From Erodium maritimum (Eukaryota > Streptophyta > Magnoliopsida > Geraniales > Geraniaceae), in contig OY997593.1 of the NCBI GenBank assembly GCA_963921825.1, positions 67,750,039 through 67,814,038 on the forward strand: a stretch of 64,000 nucleotides of DNA, written 5' to 3'. A program made the position numbers and the translations under genes. Shown in pieces: positions 54,086-64,000 of this stretch. Positions within the stretch are counted from its first letter, which is position 1. Every line of letters begins with the position of its first letter. Under the pieces are notes generated by a model. The model worked only from the letters and a program-made list of their open reading frames with translations, did not search any database and had not been told where the DNA came from.

Positions 54086-55421
54086 TCAACAGCGACCAAA
54101 CTGTTTTGTCGCTGATGAACCATTTTGTAGTAGCGCGTTCCTCAATTCTAGCGCTTCCAGCTCTCTCCTCAGTTGTTCCTTCTCTTCCTTGAGTTGGTGC
54201 ACATTCCTCAATTCCAGCTCTTCTCGCCCTCTCCTTAGTTGTTCTTTCTCTTCCTTGAGTTGGCCTGCCACTAGCTCCCTTACTCTCTCATTGAATTGGT
54301 CTGCCACTAGCTCATGGACTCTGCCTTCTATTTCTTGAGAGACTTCAACGGAAGAAGCGGTAGTCGAGGAAGACACCATCGACTTCCGTGTTGGGAGGAC
54401 GACTCTTTTGCCACATCCTGTCTGTTGGCTGCCCTTCCTCTCTTTGTTCAGCTTCGCAGCTAGTACCTCTGCTTGAACTAGGTCCGAGACGAGGGTAGAG
54501 ACGTCAGCCGATCGTTGGACTTCCCGGATTAAAGCAACGATCTTTTTCCGAGCAAAAACAAACAAGAAATTAGACAAATAATGGAAACTCAACCCTAGTT
54601 AAATATACTAAACAAAATTTGGTTAGAACCCTAACAAATAATAAACAAACATCAAGTGCGAAAGCAATTGTTTCATTTACCCCTTTTTGACGGTTGGCCT
54701 TCTTCTTCTCGTTTGGCGGGAAGACTTGCTTGTAGGCTTTCAGGAGCGGCGTCGGGTTGGATGGTTTTTTTTCGCGATCTTCTAGGCGTGGCCTCTTATC
54801 GAGCATGACTCGCCTCGTTGCACGGTCTTCACTTTTTTCTTCGCATCTACTGCTTGCTTCGACTTGGCCTATCATTTTTTGCAACAAAAAAATACTAATT
54901 AATTGAATAATTAGAAAATTTTAAATAAAAATTGAATTACTAACATTGTTATTTACCTTGAACTCGGTAGAATCGAAGTGCCGGAAAAGGAACTCCCACT
55001 CATCCAGACGACATTCGAACTCGTGCGGAGGGGGGATATGCGTGGTCTCCTTTTCCTCAATTCTGGCATTGCGAGCTCGGTTGGTTTTGGACTTCCAGTC
55101 CTTGAACCGACCGCGACAGTCCTTCTCAATCCAATCGCATACCGAATCGTCGTTCTGGCTATAGAGGTACATCGACTACAAACAAAACGTGGAGAAATTA
55201 GTGAACAAAAGATTTAAAAACCAAAATAAACAATGCTTACACGGGAAGATACTTACCTTGAGCCTACTTATTAGTAAACCAAATTGATCCAGTTGTTGAA
55301 TGTGGTCCCACGTTTCGGCCAACATTCACGAATGCGCCCGGATAAGGGACTTGATATCTCGGGTCACTCTCTGATAGTCTATTTCCGGGTGGTCCGACCA
55401 ACCTCCCTCTGAACCATCTCG
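54086..55421 (-). CDS. Gene remnant in repeat unit 4
   Basis: Coiled-coil frame 54086-54592, with upstream blocks at 54570-54887 and 54921-55172. Confidence 0.4.
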
Positions 55422-55562
55422 GACTCATTCCGTGAGGCGAGGGCGCTTAGCCCCCTCATGGGCGACAAAACAGTCTGAACCATCTCGTATTTTTTCTAAT
55501 ACGAGAAAAAATGTTTACAACAACGACCAATCATGGGCGACTGACTGTTCGGTCGCTAAATT

Positions 55563-56898
55563 TCAACAGCGACCAAACTGTTTTGTCGCTGATGAACCAT
55601 TTTGTAGTAGCGCGTTCCTCAATTCTAGCGCTTCCAGCTCTCTCCTCAGTTGTTCCTTCTCTTCCTTGAGTTGGTGCACATTCCTCAATTCCAGCTCTTC
55701 TCGCCCTCTCCTTAGTTGTTCTTTCTCTTCCTTGAGTTGGCCTGCCACTAGCTCCCTTACTCTCTCATTGAATTGGTCTGCCACTAGCTCATGGACTCTG
55801 CCTTCTATTTCTTGAGAGACTTCAACGGAAGAAGCGGTAGTCGAGGAAGACACCATCGACTTCCGTGTTGGGAGGACGACTCTTTTGCCACATCCTGTCT
55901 GTTGGCTGCCCTTCCTCTCTTTGTTCAGCTTCGCAGCTAGTACCTCTGCTTGAACTAGGTCCGAGACGAGGGTAGAGACGTCAGCCGATCGTTGGACTTC
56001 CCGGATTAAAGCAACGATCTTTTTCCGAGCAAAAACAAACAAGAAATTAGACAAATAATGGAAACTCAACCCTAGTTAAATATACTAAACAAAATTTGGT
56101 TAGAACCCTAACAAATAATAAACAAACATCAAGTGCGAAAGCAATTGTTTCATTTACCCCTTTTTGACGGTTGGCCTTCTTCTTCTCGTTTGGCGGGAAG
56201 ACTTGCTTGTAGGCTTTCAGGAGCGGCGTCGGGTTGGATGGTTTTTTTTCGCGATCTTCTAGGCGTGGCCTCTTATCGAGCATGACTCGCCTCGTTGCAC
56301 GGTCTTCACTTTTTTCTTCGCATCTACTGCTTGCTTCGACTTGGCCTATCATTTTTTGCAACAAAAAAATACTAATTAATTGAATAATTAGAAAATTTTA
56401 AATAAAAATTGAATTACTAACATTGTTATTTACCTTGAACTCGGTAGAATCGAAGTGCCGGAAAAGGAACTCCCACTCATCCAGACGACATTCGAACTCG
56501 TGCGGAGGGGGGATATGCGTGGTCTCCTTTTCCTCAATTCTGGCATTGCGAGCTCGGTTGGTTTTGGACTTCCAGTCCTTGAACCGACCGCGACAGTCCT
56601 TCTCAATCCAATCGCATACCGAATCGTCGTTCTGGCTATAGAGGTACATCGACTACAAACAAAACGTGGAGAAATTAGTGAACAAAAGATTTAAAAACCA
56701 AAATAAACAATGCTTACACGGGAAGATACTTACCTTGAGCCTACTTATTAGTAAACCAAATTGATCCAGTTGTTGAATGTGGTCCCACGTTTCGGCCAAC
56801 ATTCACGAATGCGCCCGGATAAGGGACTTGATATCTCGGGTCACTCTCTGATAGTCTATTTCCGGGTGGTCCGACCAACCTCCCTCTGAACCATCTCG
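55563..56898 (-). CDS. Gene remnant in repeat unit 5
   Basis: Coiled-coil frame 55563-56069, with upstream blocks at 56047-56364 and 56398-56649. Confidence 0.4.
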
Positions 56899-57039
56899 GA
56901 CTCATTCCGTGAGGCGAGGGCGCTTAGCCCCCTCATGGGCGACAAAACAGTCTGAACCATCTCGTATTTTTTCTAATACGAGAAAAAATGTTTACAACAA
57001 CGACCAATCATGGGCGACTGACTGTTCGGTCGCTAAATT

Positions 57040-58375
57040 TCAACAGCGACCAAACTGTTTTGTCGCTGATGAACCATTTTGTAGTAGCGCGTTCCTCAAT
57101 TCTAGCGCTTCCAGCTCTCTCCTCAGTTGTTCCTTCTCTTCCTTGAGTTGGTGCACATTCCTCAATTCCAGCTCTTCTCGCCCTCTCCTTAGTTGTTCTT
57201 TCTCTTCCTTGAGTTGGCCTGCCACTAGCTCCCTTACTCTCTCATTGAATTGGTCTGCCACTAGCTCATGGACTCTGCCTTCTATTTCTTGAGAGACTTC
57301 AACGGAAGAAGCGGTAGTCGAGGAAGACACCATCGACTTCCGTGTTGGGAGGACGACTCTTTTGCCACATCCTGTCTGTTGGCTGCCCTTCCTCTCTTTG
57401 TTCAGCTTCGCAGCTAGTACCTCTGCTTGAACTAGGTCCGAGACGAGGGTAGAGACGTCAGCCGATCGTTGGACTTCCCGGATTAAAGCAACGATCTTTT
57501 TCCGAGCAAAAACAAACAAGAAATTAGACAAATAATGGAAACTCAACCCTAGTTAAATATACTAAACAAAATTTGGTTAGAACCCTAACAAATAATAAAC
57601 AAACATCAAGTGCGAAAGCAATTGTTTCATTTACCCCTTTTTGACGGTTGGCCTTCTTCTTCTCGTTTGGCGGGAAGACTTGCTTGTAGGCTTTCAGGAG
57701 CGGCGTCGGGTTGGATGGTTTTTTTTCGCGATCTTCTAGGCGTGGCCTCTTATCGAGCATGACTCGCCTCGTTGCACGGTCTTCACTTTTTTCTTCGCAT
57801 CTACTGCTTGCTTCGACTTGGCCTATCATTTTTTGCAACAAAAAAATACTAATTAATTGAATAATTAGAAAATTTTAAATAAAAATTGAATTACTAACAT
57901 TGTTATTTACCTTGAACTCGGTAGAATCGAAGTGCCGGAAAAGGAACTCCCACTCATCCAGACGACATTCGAACTCGTGCGGAGGGGGGATATGCGTGGT
58001 CTCCTTTTCCTCAATTCTGGCATTGCGAGCTCGGTTGGTTTTGGACTTCCAGTCCTTGAACCGACCGCGACAGTCCTTCTCAATCCAATCGCATACCGAA
58101 TCGTCGTTCTGGCTATAGAGGTACATCGACTACAAACAAAACGTGGAGAAATTAGTGAACAAAAGATTTAAAAACCAAAATAAACAATGCTTACACGGGA
58201 AGATACTTACCTTGAGCCTACTTATTAGTAAACCAAATTGATCCAGTTGTTGAATGTGGTCCCACGTTTCGGCCAACATTCACGAATGCGCTCGGATAAG
58301 GGACTTGATATCTCGGGTCACTCTCTGATAGTCTATTTCCGGGTGGTCCGACCAACCTCCCTCTGAACCATCTCG
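57040..58375 (-). CDS. Gene remnant in repeat unit 6 (one variant base)
   Basis: Coiled-coil frame 57040-57546. The first block carries the only difference seen in the array, T at 58292 where other units have C. Confidence 0.4.
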
Positions 58376-58516
58376 GACTCATTCCGTGAGGCGAGGGCGC
58401 TTAGCCCCCTCATGGGCGACAAAACAGTCTGAACCATCTCGTATTTTTTCTAATACGAGAAAAAATGTTTACAACAACGACCAATCATGGGCGACTGACT
58501 GTTCGGTCGCTAAATT

Positions 58517-59852
58517 TCAACAGCGACCAAACTGTTTTGTCGCTGATGAACCATTTTGTAGTAGCGCGTTCCTCAATTCTAGCGCTTCCAGCTCTCTCCT
58601 CAGTTGTTCCTTCTCTTCCTTGAGTTGGTGCACATTCCTCAATTCCAGCTCTTCTCGCCCTCTCCTTAGTTGTTCTTTCTCTTCCTTGAGTTGGCCTGCC
58701 ACTAGCTCCCTTACTCTCTCATTGAATTGGTCTGCCACTAGCTCATGGACTCTGCCTTCTATTTCTTGAGAGACTTCAACGGAAGAAGCGGTAGTCGAGG
58801 AAGACACCATCGACTTCCGTGTTGGGAGGACGACTCTTTTGCCACATCCTGTCTGTTGGCTGCCCTTCCTCTCTTTGTTCAGCTTCGCAGCTAGTACCTC
58901 TGCTTGAACTAGGTCCGAGACGAGGGTAGAGACGTCAGCCGATCGTTGGACTTCCCGGATTAAAGCAACGATCTTTTTCCGAGCAAAAACAAACAAGAAA
59001 TTAGACAAATAATGGAAACTCAACCCTAGTTAAATATACTAAACAAAATTTGGTTAGAACCCTAACAAATAATAAACAAACATCAAGTGCGAAAGCAATT
59101 GTTTCATTTACCCCTTTTTGACGGTTGGCCTTCTTCTTCTCGTTTGGCGGGAAGACTTGCTTGTAGGCTTTCAGGAGCGGCGTCGGGTTGGATGGTTTTT
59201 TTTCGCGATCTTCTAGGCGTGGCCTCTTATCGAGCATGACTCGCCTCGTTGCACGGTCTTCACTTTTTTCTTCGCATCTACTGCTTGCTTCGACTTGGCC
59301 TATCATTTTTTGCAACAAAAAAATACTAATTAATTGAATAATTAGAAAATTTTAAATAAAAATTGAATTACTAACATTGTTATTTACCTTGAACTCGGTA
59401 GAATCGAAGTGCCGGAAAAGGAACTCCCACTCATCCAGACGACATTCGAACTCGTGCGGAGGGGGGATATGCGTGGTCTCCTTTTCCTCAATTCTGGCAT
59501 TGCGAGCTCGGTTGGTTTTGGACTTCCAGTCCTTGAACCGACCGCGACAGTCCTTCTCAATCCAATCGCATACCGAATCGTCGTTCTGGCTATAGAGGTA
59601 CATCGACTACAAACAAAACGTGGAGAAATTAGTGAACAAAAGATTTAAAAACCAAAATAAACAATGCTTACACGGGAAGATACTTACCTTGAGCCTACTT
59701 ATTAGTAAACCAAATTGATCCAGTTGTTGAATGTGGTCCCACGTTTCGGCCAACATTCACGAATGCGCCCGGATAAGGGACTTGATATCTCGGGTCACTC
59801 TCTGATAGTCTATTTCCGGGTGGTCCGACCAACCTCCCTCTGAACCATCTCG
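58517..59852 (-). CDS. Gene remnant in repeat unit 7
   Basis: Coiled-coil frame 58517-59023, with upstream blocks at 59001-59318 and 59352-59603. Confidence 0.4.
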
Positions 59853-59993
59853 GACTCATTCCGTGAGGCGAGGGCGCTTAGCCCCCTCATGGGCGACAAA
59901 ACAGTCTGAACCATCTCGTATTTTTTCTAATACGAGAAAAAATGTTTACAACAACGACCAATCATGGGCGACTGACTGTTCGGTCGCTAAATT

Positions 59994-61329
59994 TCAACAG
60001 CGACCAAACTGTTTTGTCGCTGATGAACCATTTTGTAGTAGCGCGTTCCTCAATTCTAGCGCTTCCAGCTCTCTCCTCAGTTGTTCCTTCTCTTCCTTGA
60101 GTTGGTGCACATTCCTCAATTCCAGCTCTTCTCGCCCTCTCCTTAGTTGTTCTTTCTCTTCCTTGAGTTGGCCTGCCACTAGCTCCCTTACTCTCTCATT
60201 GAATTGGTCTGCCACTAGCTCATGGACTCTGCCTTCTATTTCTTGAGAGACTTCAACGGAAGAAGCGGTAGTCGAGGAAGACACCATCGACTTCCGTGTT
60301 GGGAGGACGACTCTTTTGCCACATCCTGTCTGTTGGCTGCCCTTCCTCTCTTTGTTCAGCTTCGCAGCTAGTACCTCTGCTTGAACTAGGTCCGAGACGA
60401 GGGTAGAGACGTCAGCCGATCGTTGGACTTCCCGGATTAAAGCAACGATCTTTTTCCGAGCAAAAACAAACAAGAAATTAGACAAATAATGGAAACTCAA
60501 CCCTAGTTAAATATACTAAACAAAATTTGGTTAGAACCCTAACAAATAATAAACAAACATCAAGTGCGAAAGCAATTGTTTCATTTACCCCTTTTTGACG
60601 GTTGGCCTTCTTCTTCTCGTTTGGCGGGAAGACTTGCTTGTAGGCTTTCAGGAGCGGCGTCGGGTTGGATGGTTTTTTTTCGCGATCTTCTAGGCGTGGC
60701 CTCTTATCGAGCATGACTCGCCTCGTTGCACGGTCTTCACTTTTTTCTTCGCATCTACTGCTTGCTTCGACTTGGCCTATCATTTTTTGCAACAAAAAAA
60801 TACTAATTAATTGAATAATTAGAAAATTTTAAATAAAAATTGAATTACTAACATTGTTATTTACCTTGAACTCGGTAGAATCGAAGTGCCGGAAAAGGAA
60901 CTCCCACTCATCCAGACGACATTCGAACTCGTGCGGAGGGGGGATATGCGTGGTCTCCTTTTCCTCAATTCTGGCATTGCGAGCTCGGTTGGTTTTGGAC
61001 TTCCAGTCCTTGAACCGACCGCGACAGTCCTTCTCAATCCAATCGCATACCGAATCGTCGTTCTGGCTATAGAGGTACATCGACTACAAACAAAACGTGG
61101 AGAAATTAGTGAACAAAAGATTTAAAAACCAAAATAAACAATGCTTACACGGGAAGATACTTACCTTGAGCCTACTTATTAGTAAACCAAATTGATCCAG
61201 TTGTTGAATGTGGTCCCACGTTTCGGCCAACATTCACGAATGCGCCCGGATAAGGGACTTGATATCTCGGGTCACTCTCTGATAGTCTATTTCCGGGTGG
61301 TCCGACCAACCTCCCTCTGAACCATCTCG
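59994..61329 (-). CDS. Gene remnant in repeat unit 8
   Basis: Coiled-coil frame 59994-60500, with upstream blocks at 60478-60795 and 60829-61080. Confidence 0.4.
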
Positions 61330-61470
61330 GACTCATTCCGTGAGGCGAGGGCGCTTAGCCCCCTCATGGGCGACAAAACAGTCTGAACCATCTCGTATTT
61401 TTTCTAATACGAGAAAAAATGTTTACAACAACGACCAATCATGGGCGACTGACTGTTCGGTCGCTAAATT

Positions 61471-62806
61471 TCAACAGCGACCAAACTGTTTTGTCGCTGA
61501 TGAACCATTTTGTAGTAGCGCGTTCCTCAATTCTAGCGCTTCCAGCTCTCTCCTCAGTTGTTCCTTCTCTTCCTTGAGTTGGTGCACATTCCTCAATTCC
61601 AGCTCTTCTCGCCCTCTCCTTAGTTGTTCTTTCTCTTCCTTGAGTTGGCCTGCCACTAGCTCCCTTACTCTCTCATTGAATTGGTCTGCCACTAGCTCAT
61701 GGACTCTGCCTTCTATTTCTTGAGAGACTTCAACGGAAGAAGCGGTAGTCGAGGAAGACACCATCGACTTCCGTGTTGGGAGGACGACTCTTTTGCCACA
61801 TCCTGTCTGTTGGCTGCCCTTCCTCTCTTTGTTCAGCTTCGCAGCTAGTACCTCTGCTTGAACTAGGTCCGAGACGAGGGTAGAGACGTCAGCCGATCGT
61901 TGGACTTCCCGGATTAAAGCAACGATCTTTTTCCGAGCAAAAACAAACAAGAAATTAGACAAATAATGGAAACTCAACCCTAGTTAAATATACTAAACAA
62001 AATTTGGTTAGAACCCTAACAAATAATAAACAAACATCAAGTGCGAAAGCAATTGTTTCATTTACCCCTTTTTGACGGTTGGCCTTCTTCTTCTCGTTTG
62101 GCGGGAAGACTTGCTTGTAGGCTTTCAGGAGCGGCGTCGGGTTGGATGGTTTTTTTTCGCGATCTTCTAGGCGTGGCCTCTTATCGAGCATGACTCGCCT
62201 CGTTGCACGGTCTTCACTTTTTTCTTCGCATCTACTGCTTGCTTCGACTTGGCCTATCATTTTTTGCAACAAAAAAATACTAATTAATTGAATAATTAGA
62301 AAATTTTAAATAAAAATTGAATTACTAACATTGTTATTTACCTTGAACTCGGTAGAATCGAAGTGCCGGAAAAGGAACTCCCACTCATCCAGACGACATT
62401 CGAACTCGTGCGGAGGGGGGATATGCGTGGTCTCCTTTTCCTCAATTCTGGCATTGCGAGCTCGGTTGGTTTTGGACTTCCAGTCCTTGAACCGACCGCG
62501 ACAGTCCTTCTCAATCCAATCGCATACCGAATCGTCGTTCTGGCTATAGAGGTACATCGACTACAAACAAAACGTGGAGAAATTAGTGAACAAAAGATTT
62601 AAAAACCAAAATAAACAATGCTTACACGGGAAGATACTTACCTTGAGCCTACTTATTAGTAAACCAAATTGATCCAGTTGTTGAATGTGGTCCCACGTTT
62701 CGGCCAACATTCACGAATGCGCCCGGATAAGGGACTTGATATCTCGGGTCACTCTCTGATAGTCTATTTCCGGGTGGTCCGACCAACCTCCCTCTGAACC
62801 ATCTCG
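61471..62806 (-). CDS. Gene remnant in repeat unit 9
   Basis: Coiled-coil frame 61471-61977, with upstream blocks at 61955-62272 and 62306-62557. Confidence 0.4.
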
Positions 62807-62947
62807 GACTCATTCCGTGAGGCGAGGGCGCTTAGCCCCCTCATGGGCGACAAAACAGTCTGAACCATCTCGTATTTTTTCTAATACGAGAAAAAATGTT
62901 TACAACAACGACCAATCATGGGCGACTGACTGTTCGGTCGCTAAATT

Positions 62948-64000
62948 TCAACAGCGACCAAACTGTTTTGTCGCTGATGAACCATTTTGTAGTAGCGCGT
63001 TCCTCAATTCTAGCGCTTCCAGCTCTCTCCTCAGTTGTTCCTTCTCTTCCTTGAGTTGGTGCACATTCCTCAATTCCAGCTCTTCTCGCCCTCTCCTTAG
63101 TTGTTCTTTCTCTTCCTTGAGTTGGCCTGCCACTAGCTCCCTTACTCTCTCATTGAATTGGTCTGCCACTAGCTCATGGACTCTGCCTTCTATTTCTTGA
63201 GAGACTTCAACGGAAGAAGCGGTAGTCGAGGAAGACACCATCGACTTCCGTGTTGGGAGGACGACTCTTTTGCCACATCCTGTCTGTTGGCTGCCCTTCC
63301 TCTCTTTGTTCAGCTTCGCAGCTAGTACCTCTGCTTGAACTAGGTCCGAGACGAGGGTAGAGACGTCAGCCGATCGTTGGACTTCCCGGATTAAAGCAAC
63401 GATCTTTTTCCGAGCAAAAACAAACAAGAAATTAGACAAATAATGGAAACTCAACCCTAGTTAAATATACTAAACAAAATTTGGTTAGAACCCTAACAAA
63501 TAATAAACAAACATCAAGTGCGAAAGCAATTGTTTCATTTACCCCTTTTTGACGGTTGGCCTTCTTCTTCTCGTTTGGCGGGAAGACTTGCTTGTAGGCT
63601 TTCAGGAGCGGCGTCGGGTTGGATGGTTTTTTTTCGCGATCTTCTAGGCGTGGCCTCTTATCGAGCATGACTCGCCTCGTTGCACGGTCTTCACTTTTTT
63701 CTTCGCATCTACTGCTTGCTTCGACTTGGCCTATCATTTTTTGCAACAAAAAAATACTAATTAATTGAATAATTAGAAAATTTTAAATAAAAATTGAATT
63801 ACTAACATTGTTATTTACCTTGAACTCGGTAGAATCGAAGTGCCGGAAAAGGAACTCCCACTCATCCAGACGACATTCGAACTCGTGCGGAGGGGGGATA
63901 TGCGTGGTCTCCTTTTCCTCAATTCTGGCATTGCGAGCTCGGTTGGTTTTGGACTTCCAGTCCTTGAACCGACCGCGACAGTCCTTCTCAATCCAATCGC
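62948..64000 (-). CDS. Gene remnant in repeat unit 10 (cut by the window end)
   Basis: Coiled-coil frame 62948-63454 and block 63432-63749 are complete. The next block is truncated at 64000. Confidence 0.4.

Larger units (their letters stand above)
49588..64000. repeat. Tandem array of 1,477-bp units, at least 9.8 copies
   Basis: Units start at 49588, 51065, 52542, 54019, 55496, 56973, 58450, 59927, 61404 and 62881, all spaced 1,477 bp. The tenth is cut by the window edge. By eye the copies are identical except for one base (T at 58292, C at the matching place elsewhere). Each unit, read on the minus strand, holds four exon-like blocks and a CACTA-like terminus, and the junctions carry a small hairpin. 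Array length beyond the window is unknown. A satellite-like amplification of a transposon-derived segment is the best description. Assembly collapse or expansion cannot be excluded. Confidence 0.95.

Overview
The window is a stretch of nuclear DNA from a flowering plant, most likely a eudicot. It has short plant-type exons with GT/AG introns, CLE peptide genes, Ty1/copia and Ty3/gypsy retrotransposons primed by initiator tRNA-Met, a tRNA-derived SINE, MITEs, a Mutator-like element and CACTA-like sequence. I cannot name the species. True host genes are few. They are a plastid-type rhomboid gene (7338-9747, plus strand, 5' exons not found) and a cluster of three CLE peptide genes (17141-17938, 20683-20955, 25069-25341, all plus strand). 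Almost everything else is retroelement, DNA transposon or decayed gene fragment.

Layout. 1-1488: retroelement fragments and a possible first exon. 1489-6519: a complete but disabled Ty1/copia element on the minus strand with both LTRs. 7338-9747: rhomboid gene in eight recognisable exons, with a SINE (8542-8901) in one intron. 10619-14160: a 3.5 kb solo LTR with 5-bp target duplication. 14200-16410: an RNase H relic and a retroposon with 20-bp target duplications. 17000-25510: the CLE cluster. Its first gene carries five near-perfect TDIF-type CLE motifs in tandem plus degenerate ones, and the other two are single-motif paralogues. Between the genes lie a truncated copia, a gypsy protease fragment, and a gypsy gag split by an internally deleted copia. 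26401-27695: a Mutator-like element with 9-bp target duplication and a GC-rich gene-like interior (Pack-MULE candidate). 28499-36700: LINE ORF1 remnant, further retroposon pieces, a rhomboid pseudo-exon and a second broken copia. 37440-38241: a kinesin-14 motor pseudogene. 38259-46732: one retroposon, bounded by exact 17-bp target duplications, into which two opposite solo LTRs and a MITE later inserted. 47431-48940: another retroposon.

49588-64000 (window end): a tandem array of at least nine full 1,477-bp units and part of a tenth, almost identical to each other. Each unit carries, on the minus strand, a spliced gene remnant. It has a coiled-coil last exon and upstream exons that vaguely resemble plant En/Spm-type (Ptta) transposase. 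The last exon runs into a CACTA-like terminus with subterminal inverted repeats. Together with the multi-CLE gene, this satellite-like amplification of a transposon-derived gene is the most unusual content of the window.

All calls come from reading the sequence and from motif knowledge. No database search, alignment program or expression data was available, and boundaries marked as approximate are by eye.
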